Shown here: positions 1 to 8,187 of the stretch, one piece after another
Layout of the letters: the number at the start of each line of letters is the position of its first letter
Position numbering within the stretch: the first letter of the stretch is position 1
DNA from: an uncultured Flavobacteriales bacterium
GTDB lineage: Bacteria; Bacteroidota; Bacteroidia; Flavobacteriales_D; Crocinitomicaceae
Assembly (NCBI GenBank): GCA_943789205.1
Contig: CALSTG010000001.1
Span: forward strand, 544,160 to 608,159
Length of the DNA stretch: 64,000 nucleotides
Direction of reading: 5' to 3'
Notes under the pieces: generated by a model
Seen by the model: the letters and a program-made list of their open reading frames with translations, nothing else
Database searches by the model: none
Told to the model about the DNA's origin: nothing
Made by a program: the position numbers and the translations under genes

Positions 1-1
1 T

Positions 2-529
2 GACATGAATATTGATCCAGCCTACCTCTACCCCGATATACCCACAACTAATATCTTGAATGAATCTATAGGTGGAGATGCCTTTGTTTGGAACATGGGA
101 GATACCCCACTTGACTTTATGGGCTTTGAACCTGGTGCTTATACCTATAGTCCAAACCTTATAGATACATTTTATGTGAGCCTTACGGCTTATACAGATG
201 AAGGATGCGTAGATTCTACACAAGGATTTGTGGCCTTTTTGAACGACCCCTTCCTTTACGCTCCGAATTCATTTACTCCAGATGCCAATATTTTAAATGA
301 TATATGGATTCCTATATTCTCAAGTCCGCAATATCTGAAACGCTATAATTTGGACATCTACAACCGATGGGGGGAGCGTGTGTTTGAAACTACAGACCTC
401 AATCAAGGTTGGGATGGAACCTATCAGGGAAGCCCAGTTCAAGATGGTACCTATACCTGGAAAATCAACTTCAGATGGTATGATCAAAGAGCATTTGAAC
501 TCACAGGTCATATAACACTCATTAAGTAG
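2..529 (+). CDS. C-terminal end of a T9SS type B (gliding motility-associated CTD) secreted protein, partial
   Basis: The reading frame is open from base 2, so the gene begins upstream of the window and only about 175 C-terminal residues are present. The last ~95 residues have the features of the CHU_C / type B sorting domain: an APNSFTPD start, NDIWIP, LDIYNRWGERVFET, GWDGTYQG and a final GTYTWKINF-type strand. In this family the domain directs export by the type IX secretion system. The part before it has a PKD-like end (YTDEGCVDS). The identity of the N-terminal body is unknown. Confidence 0.85.
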   Translation, partial: DMNIDPAYLYPDIPTTNILNESIGGDAFVWNMGDTPLDFMGFEPGAYTYSPNLIDTFYVSLTAYTDEGCVDSTQGFVAFLNDPFLYAPNSFTPDANILNDIWIPIFSSPQYLKRYNLDIYNRWGERVFETTDLNQGWDGTYQGSPVQDGTYTWKINFRWYDQRAFELTGHITLIK

Positions 530-641
530 GGAACACTGAACATCCAATTCGTTTTTTAAAAAAATGAATCAAAAATATTAACTTCGCCAATAGCCTTTAA
601 GTTTAATCTTTAAAGAGTAGAAGAGCAACACAACATAAAAA

Positions 642-1337
642 ATGAGAAACTTAGCATTATTCCTAGGCGCCATATCACTAACTATGTCAATTTTATCCCA
701 GGCAAATACTTCTTTAAATGAAATTACTTCCATTGTTAATGAAGTAAAAATAGGTGATCAAGTTTGGATGGTCAAAAATCTCAATGTGGATACTTTCAGA
801 AATGGCGACTCCATCATGCATTCCAAAACAGAAGAAGAATGGGACGAAGCAGATAGCAATGAATTACCTGCATGGTGTTATTATAAAAATGACCCGAAAA
901 ACGGAGTTAAGTACGGCAAATTGTACAATTGGCATGCAGTGAGTGACCCGCGCGGTTTAGCTCCCAAAGGATGGCACATACCTACAGATGAGGAATGGAC
1001 AAGTCTCATCTACTATCTAAGCGATAAAGAATCAGAAGAGGTTGATATTTATGGGAATGAAGTTGGTATAAAATTAAAAAACAAAAAGGGCTGGAAACGG
1101 GATAAAACTAAAAGAAGATCAAGTAGGAATAAGGATTATAAAGGAACCAATGAAAGTGGTTTTTCAGCTCTGCCAAGTGGCAGTCGTGAGGGTTTTTTGG
1201 ATTACCGTGGTATTGGTTATCACGGCAGTTGGTGGAGTACTTCTCAGAGTTATTGGGGGCTATCTTTCAATTCACCCATTCTATACAGTGAGGATGAATA
1301 TTGGGGATTTTTCTCTGTTCGTTGTATAAGAAATTAA
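642..1337 (+). CDS. FISUMP-domain secreted protein
   Basis: 231 aa with an N-terminal signal segment (residues 1-22, ending near SQA). The rest matches the Fibrobacter succinogenes major paralogous (FISUMP) domain: IGDQVWMVKNLNVDTFRNGD, YGKLYNWHAV, LAPKGWHIPTDEEW, GFSALPSGSRE, WWSTS and a final VRCIRN. These domains are found in exported surface proteins of Bacteroidota; their biochemical role is unknown. It stands alone, separated by about 110 bp from the preceding T9SS gene and convergent with the next gene. Motif order is intact and the length is typical for a single-domain copy. Confidence 0.85.
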   Translation: MRNLALFLGAISLTMSILSQANTSLNEITSIVNEVKIGDQVWMVKNLNVDTFRNGDSIMHSKTEEEWDEADSNELPAWCYYKNDPKNGVKYGKLYNWHAVSDPRGLAPKGWHIPTDEEWTSLIYYLSDKESEEVDIYGNEVGIKLKNKKGWKRDKTKRRSSRNKDYKGTNESGFSALPSGSREGFLDYRGIGYHGSWWSTSQSYWGLSFNSPILYSEDEYWGFFSVRCIRN

Positions 1338-1383
1338 TTTATTTTTAAATTTCACTGTTACATTTTTGAAAATCGATACAGCT

Positions 1384-2103
1384 TTAAAACAATATATATC
1401 CAAGTCTAATGGACAAGGTCCTATTTAAAACTCGAAAATCAGAATCATTAGACATATCAATATTGCTTAGACCTAAATCATAAGAGGTCTCAATAAAAAA
1501 ACGTTGAATTGAAATACCGATACCAGATGAGATACCAAAATCGACAACATTAATTCCATCTCCTTCTGCACCAAAATCAATTGTTTCATGATTTAATTGA
1601 ATCAAGTCACTACTTGAAAATGGATTGCTATAAGCATAGGTTTGTGTGGTTCTTGAAGAACCAGAAAAAGCAAAGCTACAATACGGTCCAAAAAGGGCAT
1701 ATAAATTAGTCTTTGAACCAATACTTTTATTATAATTAAGCGTTGGTGTAAAATCTAAATAACTTAGCCTAACCTTACTTTCGATTCTTGAATATTCAGA
1801 AAACTCATCAGAACCAACCATATAGACATTTGAATTTTCTGATGTATAGCCGTACCCCTTACCTGAATAGCCAAAACGTAGTCTCAAATCTAAATTTTGA
1901 TACAATTGAAATTCATATTGGCCACTAAAGTTCAAATTAACAATTGAATGGTATCCTTCATAAAATGTATTCGGCGTTTCTGATTGTTTAATATGAATAC
2001 GAGAACTATTTAACCCAGCCGAAATTCCAAATCCTTGTTGAGCCAAAGCCCATGGCCCTAAAAAAAATAAAAGCGTAAGACATGTAACAACTCTTAAAAA
2101 CAT
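1384..2103 (-). CDS. Outer-membrane beta-barrel protein (PorT-like)
   Basis: 239 aa with a signal peptide (residues 1-21, ending ALAQ). The mature part alternates polar and hydrophobic residues in short strands and ends in an aromatic residue (RLGYILF), as expected for a small 8-10-strand barrel of the PorT/OmpW-like type seen throughout Bacteroidota. No catalytic motif is visible and the function is unknown. The gene is divergent from the sirtuin gene; the 79-bp gap holds a TATCTTTA box that may be its promoter. Confidence 0.7.
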   Translation of the reverse strand: MFLRVVTCLTLLFFLGPWALAQQGFGISAGLNSSRIHIKQSETPNTFYEGYHSIVNLNFSGQYEFQLYQNLDLRLRFGYSGKGYGYTSENSNVYMVGSDEFSEYSRIESKVRLSYLDFTPTLNYNKSIGSKTNLYALFGPYCSFAFSGSSRTTQTYAYSNPFSSSDLIQLNHETIDFGAEGDGINVVDFGISSGIGISIQRFFIETSYDLGLSNIDMSNDSDFRVLNRTLSIRLGYILF

Positions 2104-2182
2104 TATTTGGTCTTTTTAAATAAAGATATATCTTTAAATTTAACGTGGTTCACGATTCTTTATCCCTAATCAGATTTACCCA

Positions 2183-2851
2183 ATGAAACATTTAGTAGTT
2201 TTAAGTGGCGCAGGCATGAGTGCTGAAAGCGGACTCAAAACATTCAGAGATAGCAATGGTCTATGGGAAGGTCATGATGTTATGGATGTTGCTTCACCTC
2301 AAGGATTTAAGAGTAACCCTGAATTAGTTCTCGAGTTTTACAACCAAAGAAGGCGACAACTTCTTGAAGTAAAACCTAACAGTGGTCACCAATACTTAGC
2401 CGATCTGGAGCGCGACTTTAAAGTTTCCATTGTGACTCAGAATGTCGATGATCTTCACGAAAGAGCGGGGAGCAAATCAGTATTACACTTGCACGGTGAG
2501 CTTTTTAAAGTAAGAAGCACATATGATTCTAGCGATGTAAAAGAATGGAAAAATGACTTAAATATTGGTGATTTATGTATTAATGGCTATCAGCTAAGAC
2601 CAGATATTGTTTGGTTTGGGGAGGAGGTTCCATTAATACCTGTAGCGGCTTCAATTTGTCAAGATGCAGATGTTTTACTGATTATTGGTACTTCAATGCA
2701 GGTCTATCCTGCCGCTGGTTTAATTAATTATGTTAAAGCTCAAACTAAAATCTATTATATCGATCCTAACCCTGCAACAGTAGAGCACCCGCAGCTCACA
2801 GTTATTGCTGAAAAGGCCTCATCCGGACTTCATAAAATAAACTTGAGGTAA
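2183..2851 (+). CDS. cobB: Sir2-family NAD-dependent protein deacylase
   Basis: 222 aa sirtuin. The NAD-binding GAGMSAESGLKTFRD is at residues 9-23, TQNVDDLHERAG at ~92-103, and the catalytic histidine in LHLHGE follows at ~110. RPDIVWFGEEVP and GTSMQVYPAAGL complete the Rossmann core. The four zinc-binding cysteines of classical CobB are not present (only one cysteine lies between the HGE motif and RPDIVWFGE), as in many short Bacteroidota sirtuins. It would remove acyl groups from protein lysines using NAD+. It is a single gene reading towards the tRNA. Confidence 0.88.
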   Translation: MKHLVVLSGAGMSAESGLKTFRDSNGLWEGHDVMDVASPQGFKSNPELVLEFYNQRRRQLLEVKPNSGHQYLADLERDFKVSIVTQNVDDLHERAGSKSVLHLHGELFKVRSTYDSSDVKEWKNDLNIGDLCINGYQLRPDIVWFGEEVPLIPVAASICQDADVLLIIGTSMQVYPAAGLINYVKAQTKIYYIDPNPATVEHPQLTVIAEKASSGLHKINLR

Positions 2852-2860
2852 AAAAGAAGT

Positions 2861-2934
2861 GGGCTATACTGGATTCGAACCAGTGACTTCCACCCTGTCA
2901 AGGTGACACTCTAAACCAACTGAGTTAATAGCCC
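2861..2934 (-). tRNA. tRNA-Val (anticodon GAC)
   Basis: On the minus strand 74 nt fold as a cloverleaf: acceptor GGGCTAT/ATAGCCC, D-stem ACTC/GAGT, anticodon stem TCACC/GGTGG enclosing loop TTGACAG, and T-arm ACTGG-TTCGAAT-CCAGT. The anticodon (GAC, read on minus) is at 2899-2897, which decodes GUC/GUU valine. CCA is not encoded. Its 5' end directly abuts the stop codon (2937-2935) that the upstream SPFH gene would have after frameshift correction, so it may be made by processing of a shared transcript. Confidence 0.93.
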
Positions 2935-2992
2935 TTAGAAATTATGAATCAGAATGCTTCCTCGGAATTCTTCTTCTGACTTTAATTCATTC

Positions 2993-3892
2993 TCATTTAA
3001 TTTGTTCCCCACAAAAGTCCCTGAGATAATTTGATCTTGGAATGCCCGCATACCACCTGGAGAATGCGGCATCAGATATTGATGAATTCTTGGAATTAGC
3101 CCCGATATCTTTAATCGTATCGAAATACTGAGTCATCAATACGAACTGCATGATCTCCTCATGGGTCACTGTATCAAGAGACTTCTTGAAATCTTCAACA
3201 GATTCTTTGAAACCGCGAACAATCTCTAGTCTTTGCTGCGCAATACCTTCCCCTGACAACCTTTTTGATTCGGCCTCAGCTTCGGCTTGTTTTACAATCA
3301 TGATTTTTTTCGCCTCTCCGTCTTCATGAGCAGCTTCACGATCTCTTTTGGCCGCATTAATTCGGTTCATGGCATCCTTTACTTTGTGGTCAGGGTCAAT
3401 GTCCGTAATGAGTGCTTTAATAATTGCATAACCATATTCAGCCATACTCTGAGAGATATTGTTTTGAACAGCTATTGCTATGTCTTCTTTCTTTGCGAAG
3501 ACATCATCGAGCTCAAGTTTTGGAACCTCTGCCCGCACGTCATCAAAGACATAAGACGCAATTTGATTTTTCGCATTGTCTAAGGAGTAATATGCCTCTT
3601 TAACATATTCTTTGCGAACGCGATACTGAACAGAAACCTGAAGATTTACAAAAACATTATCTAAAGTCTTCGTCTCAATGGTAACATCTAATTGTTGAAC
3701 ACGAAGATTAACTGTAGCCGTTCGGTTGTCAATAAATGGTATCACTAAAGACAATCCTGACTTTCGGATAGATTGGAACTTACCGAATCGTTCAATAACA
3801 GCAGCGGATGCCTCTTTTACAATAATAAATGTTTTTAATATTAGAATTGTCAGTACAACAATCAGCGCTAGGCCTCCATAAGGGATTGACAT
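2993..3892 (-). CDS. SPFH/Band 7 membrane protein (apparent 3' frameshift)
   Basis: 299 aa. An N-terminal membrane anchor (residues 3-25) is followed by a stomatin/prohibitin-type SPFH domain with VKEASAAVIERFGKFQS, SGLSLVIPFIDN and the LDNVFVNLQVSVQYRV region, then a charged helical stretch (AKKIMIVKQAEAEAESKRL). Family members form membrane microdomain scaffolds. The last ~27 residues do not look like the family. Dropping one base near 3076 gives a family-like end (LMPHSPGGMRAFQDQ...) running to a stop at 2937-2935, about 318 aa in total. The start is 6 bp after the dnaA stop, so co-transcription with dnaA is likely. Confidence 0.85.
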   Translation of the reverse strand: MSIPYGGLALIVVLTILILKTFIIVKEASAAVIERFGKFQSIRKSGLSLVIPFIDNRTATVNLRVQQLDVTIETKTLDNVFVNLQVSVQYRVRKEYVKEAYYSLDNAKNQIASYVFDDVRAEVPKLELDDVFAKKEDIAIAVQNNISQSMAEYGYAIIKALITDIDPDHKVKDAMNRINAAKRDREAAHEDGEAKKIMIVKQAEAEAESKRLSGEGIAQQRLEIVRGFKESVEDFKKSLDTVTHEEIMQFVLMTQYFDTIKDIGANSKNSSISDAAFSRWYAGIPRSNYLRDFCGEQIK

Positions 3893-3898
3893 AAATTT

Positions 3899-5329
3899 TT
3901 ATTGAATTGTTAATTTCTTCTCTAACTCCTCTAGATAGTGTCTGAATTGTTTATCCGTTTCAGATAAATTGACAACTGTTCTACAAGCATGAAGGACCGT
4001 TGCGTGATCTTTACCTCCGCAATGAGCACCTATATTTGCCAAAGACGATTTTGTCATTTTTTTAGAGAAATACATTGATATTTGTCGAGCTTGTACAACC
4101 TCACGTTTTCTTGTTTTTGATTTCAACATCTCTATTGGGAGATCAAAATAATCGCAAACTACCTTTTGGATGTATTCTATAGAAACTTCTCGAGCAGTAC
4201 TTCGGACGAATTTATCAACCATTTGCTTGGCTAGGTCTAAAGTAATTGCTTTTTTCGTTAACGAAGCTTGGGCTAAAAGCGTATTTAATGCACCTTCGAT
4301 TTCACGTACATTTGTATTTATAGAATAGGCCAAATACTCGACAACCTCTTTAGGTAACTCGATACCACTACCATACATTTTTTTCTGCAGGATAGCGATT
4401 CTGGTTTCTAAATCTGGCGTACCCAAATCTGCTGATAGACCCCACTTAAATCTTGACAATAATCTCTGCTCCATTCCTTGCATTTCAACTGGCGCTTTAT
4501 CAGAGGTCAAAACAATTTGTTTCCCATTTTGATGCAAGTGATTAAATATGGAGAAAAAGACATCTTGAGTTCTTTCTTTCCCTGCAAAAAACTGAACATC
4601 ATCAATTATGAGGACATCAATCATCTGGTAAAAGTGAACAAAATCGTTTGTTGATTGATTTTTAATCGCGTCGATAAATTGATGCGCAAACTTTTCAGAT
4701 TGTACGTACAAAACGGTCTTATTAGGATAATTTTCCTTAACTGAAATACCTATCGAATGCGCAAGGTGAGTCTTACCTAAACCTACGCCTCCATATATAA
4801 GAAGAGGATTAAATGCTGTACCACCTGGTTTGTTTGAAACTGCAAACCCTGATGCACGAGCGAGTCTGTTATATTCTCCCTCGACAAAATTATCAAAGGT
4901 AAAAGCTGGTATTAAGTTAGATTCAATATTGAGCTTTTTCAATCCAGGAATTACAAACGGATTTCTAATTTGCTTTTCATTTCCACTGATCGGAACATTG
5001 ACAGGAGAATTTTTTAAAGAATTTGAACTTTGAGCAGGTATTTTTACCGTATACGGATTAGAGGATTTATTATTATTTTCCATTACAATACTGTATTCTA
5101 AACTACCGTCTGCACCCAATTGCTTTTTCACCACCTTTCGCAGAAGCGTAATATAATTTTCTTCTAACCACTCGTAAAAGAAATATGAAGGCACTTGAAT
5201 GGTTAAAATATCCTTTTCGAGTTTCACGGGAACGATAGGTTCGAACCATGTTTTAAACGCTTGCAATGAAATGTTGTCTTTAATGACTTTTAGACAGGAG
5301 TCCCATGCACCTTCGTGGTTTTTACTCAT
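3899..5329 (-). CDS. dnaA: Chromosomal replication initiator DnaA
   Basis: 476 aa, full length. Domain I (1-~85) carries the helicase-loading fold, followed by a variable linker (~86-140). The AAA+ domain has Walker A GGVGLGKTHL at ~180-189 and Walker B DVLIIDDVQF. The C-terminal DNA-binding domain carries the DnaA signature GGKDHATVLHACRT. It binds DnaA boxes and melts the origin. No cluster of DnaA boxes is visible in the 216-bp upstream gap, so oriC is probably not here. A near-consensus -7 box (TAATTTTT) ends 4 nt before the ATG. Confidence 0.98.
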   Translation of the reverse strand: MSKNHEGAWDSCLKVIKDNISLQAFKTWFEPIVPVKLEKDILTIQVPSYFFYEWLEENYITLLRKVVKKQLGADGSLEYSIVMENNNKSSNPYTVKIPAQSSNSLKNSPVNVPISGNEKQIRNPFVIPGLKKLNIESNLIPAFTFDNFVEGEYNRLARASGFAVSNKPGGTAFNPLLIYGGVGLGKTHLAHSIGISVKENYPNKTVLYVQSEKFAHQFIDAIKNQSTNDFVHFYQMIDVLIIDDVQFFAGKERTQDVFFSIFNHLHQNGKQIVLTSDKAPVEMQGMEQRLLSRFKWGLSADLGTPDLETRIAILQKKMYGSGIELPKEVVEYLAYSINTNVREIEGALNTLLAQASLTKKAITLDLAKQMVDKFVRSTAREVSIEYIQKVVCDYFDLPIEMLKSKTRKREVVQARQISMYFSKKMTKSSLANIGAHCGGKDHATVLHACRTVVNLSETDKQFRHYLEELEKKLTIQ

Positions 5330-5545
5330 AGTTAAAAATTAATAGTTTGGTCTTAATTTTGACGGCATAAAATCGAAAATTCTACTTCGTCTTTGCATAA
5401 TACAAATGTTCTCATAAAAAAGTTAAAAAAAAACCACTAGGGGTATTGACTTTTTAAAATGTTTTCTTAAGAGGTATTTTCTTTTCAGAAAAGTGATAGT
5501 TTCGCATATGTAAAGTAATAATTTTTTAGCTTTATTAAAAGTTAA

Positions 5546-5962
5546 ATGAAAGGAAAAACAAAACATATTTCGGAAATCCGTGTCAGATACGGTGAAACGG
5601 ATAGAATGGGCTTCTGCTATTACGGAAATTATGCGCAATTTTTAGAAGTTGCTAGAGTTGAACTTCTTAGAAGCCAAGGTGTCTCCTACAAGGAACTTGA
5701 AGATGCTGGAATTCTACTTCCCGTTCGTAATTTTTCTATAAAATATATTGCACCTGCTAAATATGACGATCTATTATTTATTGAAACAGAAATCGTTAAA
5801 ATTAATGGCTCAAGAATTGAATTCATTTACGAAATTCGAAACCAAAAAAAACTCCTCATTGCGACCGCAAACACAGAACTTGTTTTTATACATTCTGACA
5901 CAATGAAACCTACGCATGTCCCGACTGAAATTTTAGAATTTCATGAAACTGAAATAAAATAA
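5546..5962 (+). CDS. YbgC/4-hydroxybenzoyl-CoA-type acyl-CoA thioesterase
   Basis: 138 aa single hot-dog domain. The family active-site region VRYGETDRMGFCYYGNYAQFLE lies at residues 9-30 (the usual YxxTDxMGxVYxxxY pattern), followed by RVELLRSQGVSY. It hydrolyses acyl-CoA thioesters in the cytoplasm. The true substrate cannot be told. Its stop overlaps the next start (TAATG at 5959-5963), so it is translationally coupled to the hutG-like gene. The upstream 216-bp gap shared with dnaA holds TAGTTTCG and TAGCTTTA boxes. Confidence 0.88.
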   Translation: MKGKTKHISEIRVRYGETDRMGFCYYGNYAQFLEVARVELLRSQGVSYKELEDAGILLPVRNFSIKYIAPAKYDDLLFIETEIVKINGSRIEFIYEIRNQKKLLIATANTELVFIHSDTMKPTHVPTEILEFHETEIK

Positions 5963-6777
5963 TGTCAGAAACCAAAAAACCTTTTGAGCTCATCGTACCC
6001 AAGGAAAAAAAAGTGCCTTTTATATTAAGTATTCCTCATTGTGGCACAGCATTTCCAACAGAGCTTAAGCAAACCTATAATCAAAGCTTAATATCTGCTC
6101 CAGACGATACGGACTGGTTCTTGGAAATCTTGTATGACTTCGCAGAAGAAATGGGCATTACAATTATCAAGGCAAAATATTCGAGATGGGTTATTGATTT
6201 AAATAGAACTCCAGAAAATCAATCATTATATAACGATGGCCGCATCATCACCTCATTATGCCCTACCACAGATTTTCTGGGAAATATGATTTATCGTTCG
6301 CAAGAGGACATACCAAATAAAGCAGAAATACAGAGACGTTTGGATTCTTATTATTGGCCCTACCACAATCAAATCGATCTTCTTTTAAAGAATTACAAAA
6401 GTGATTTTGGGAAAGTACTGTTTTGGGATGCCCACTCTATTAGAAGAAACGTCAAAACCATTCAAGAAAACCCATTTCCTGACTTGATTTTAGGAAACAA
6501 TGACCAGAAAACGTCAGGTGTTGAATATATAGATATCGCACTCGAGAACTTGAGCTCAGGTACATTTGAAATCACACACAATACCCCATTCAAGGGGGGG
6601 TTCATTACAAGATCTAAAGGTGATCCATCTCAAAATATTCATGCACTTCAGCTTGAAATGTGTAAGGATTTGTATATGACCTCTAATGAGACAGAATACG
6701 ATCCAATAAAAGCCAGATCAGTAAAAAAAATGTTGAAGAAAACATTTAATCATTTAATAGTAGCATTAAATGCGTGA
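5962..6777 (+). CDS. hutG: N-formylglutamate amidohydrolase
   Basis: 271 aa. It matches the N-formylglutamate deformylase (FGase) family: LSIPHCGTAFP near residue 22, DDTDWFLE, RWVIDLNRTPE, LCPTTDFLG, YWPYHNQI and the metal-site motif FWDAHSI at ~154. It splits N-formyl-L-glutamate into glutamate and formate, the last step of the HutF-type histidine degradation branch. The following gene is HutF, which makes its substrate, and the two overlap by 8 bp. HutH, HutU and HutI are not in this window. Confidence 0.88.
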   Translation: MSETKKPFELIVPKEKKVPFILSIPHCGTAFPTELKQTYNQSLISAPDDTDWFLEILYDFAEEMGITIIKAKYSRWVIDLNRTPENQSLYNDGRIITSLCPTTDFLGNMIYRSQEDIPNKAEIQRRLDSYYWPYHNQIDLLLKNYKSDFGKVLFWDAHSIRRNVKTIQENPFPDLILGNNDQKTSGVEYIDIALENLSSGTFEITHNTPFKGGFITRSKGDPSQNIHALQLEMCKDLYMTSNETEYDPIKARSVKKMLKKTFNHLIVALNA

Positions 6778-8137
6778 ATTCAATTTCAAAGGAATACTTC
6801 AATCAGAAGGCTGGCATCAAAACATGACTGTCTCGGTTAATGAGAAGGGGAACATTCAAAAAATAGAAAAGGCAGATAATATTAAAAAATGTCAAGGTTA
6901 CGCAATACCTGGCTTTCAAAATGCCCATTCACATGCTTTTCAGTATGCCATGGCAGGATTGGCTGAACTGCACGATACCGCTACTAAAAAAAATGATTTT
7001 TGGAGTTGGCGCCAATCTATGTATGAACTTGCACTCAAGGTGCGGCCTGAACAAGTTGAAGCTATAGCAGCGATGCTTTATAAAGAAATGCTGCGTCATG
7101 GTTATACACATGTAGCAGAGTTTCATTATATCCATAATGATGTCAAAGGAAACTTTTATAACAATAGAGCTGAGCTAAGTGAAAGGATTGCAAGAGCAGC
7201 TCAAAGTGTTGGGATTGGACTTACTATAATCCCTATTTATTATGAACAAGGTGGGTTTGGAGTCGTTGCTCAAAAAGAACAACGTCGTTTTTTATCTACC
7301 TCGTTTGAAGACTATCTCGAGCTACACGAAAGTGTAATGAAAATGTCTAGAAACTATGACAACTGTAACGTTGGTATGGGCATTCATTCCATGCGCGGTG
7401 TTTCTTTAAAAAACATAATTAAACTCGCAGATTATCGTCAAGGAAACACTCCCTTTCATATTCATATCGCAGAACAACTCAAAGAAATAAAAGATTGTAT
7501 TGCTTATACTGGAATGAGACCAACCGAATGGTTTATGGAAAATATTGAGCTCAATAAAAACTTTCATTTAGTACATGCAACACACCTGTCTGAAAATGAA
7601 AGTTCGCTGCTTGCGAAGAGCGGCGCTAATGTTGTCATTTGCCCAACCACAGAAGGGAATCTTGGTGATGGCCTTTTCCCCCTTGATACCTTTTTAAAAC
7701 ACAAAGGTAAATGGTGCATAGGCACAGACAGTCATATTGGATTAAATCCATTTGAAGAATTACGGCTACTAGACTATGGACAAAGACTAACATCACATAG
7801 CAGAAATACATTTGGAAACAGTAATTCAGGAGATAATGGTGCAATTGCTATTAATAGTGCACTTGTAAATGGACGACGTGCAATGGGCATAGAAAATGAA
7901 ACCTATTTTAAAGTAGGAACACCTCTTGACACTGTGGTGATTTCTGATGGTCATCCGCTTATAGGAATGACAGGAACGCAACACTTGACAAATACAATTG
8001 TATACGCATCTGATACAAGTATGATTGAAGGAACCATTGCTGGAGGGTCTTGGAAAGTAAGGAAAGGCGAAAATTCAGATACACAAATTGAGCAAAACTT
8101 TATTAAAACAATGAAAGATCTATCGAATAGATTATAA
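6770..8137 (+). CDS. hutF: Formimidoylglutamate deiminase
   Basis: 455 aa amidohydrolase-superfamily enzyme. The metal-binding motif FQNAHSHAFQ is at ~residue 44. VAEFHYIH, GIHSMRGV, FHIHIAEQ (metal histidine), VHATHLSE and GTDSHIGLNPFEEL (catalytic Asp) follow in family order. It converts N-formimidoyl-L-glutamate to N-formyl-L-glutamate plus ammonia, feeding the overlapping upstream hutG. Length and motif order are intact. About 50 bp separates it from the patatin gene. Confidence 0.92.
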   Translation: MREFNFKGILQSEGWHQNMTVSVNEKGNIQKIEKADNIKKCQGYAIPGFQNAHSHAFQYAMAGLAELHDTATKKNDFWSWRQSMYELALKVRPEQVEAIAAMLYKEMLRHGYTHVAEFHYIHNDVKGNFYNNRAELSERIARAAQSVGIGLTIIPIYYEQGGFGVVAQKEQRRFLSTSFEDYLELHESVMKMSRNYDNCNVGMGIHSMRGVSLKNIIKLADYRQGNTPFHIHIAEQLKEIKDCIAYTGMRPTEWFMENIELNKNFHLVHATHLSENESSLLAKSGANVVICPTTEGNLGDGLFPLDTFLKHKGKWCIGTDSHIGLNPFEELRLLDYGQRLTSHSRNTFGNSNSGDNGAIAINSALVNGRRAMGIENETYFKVGTPLDTVVISDGHPLIGMTGTQHLTNTIVYASDTSMIEGTIAGGSWKVRKGENSDTQIEQNFIKTMKDLSNRL

Positions 8138-8187
8138 ATCTAGCATACAGGATTTTTAAATTCGATTTTTCTTTAGTATTTTATTAT

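Noticed and set aside
5330-5545. oriC in the dnaA upstream gap
   Set aside because: I find no cluster of DnaA boxes. The gap is explained by two divergent promoters.
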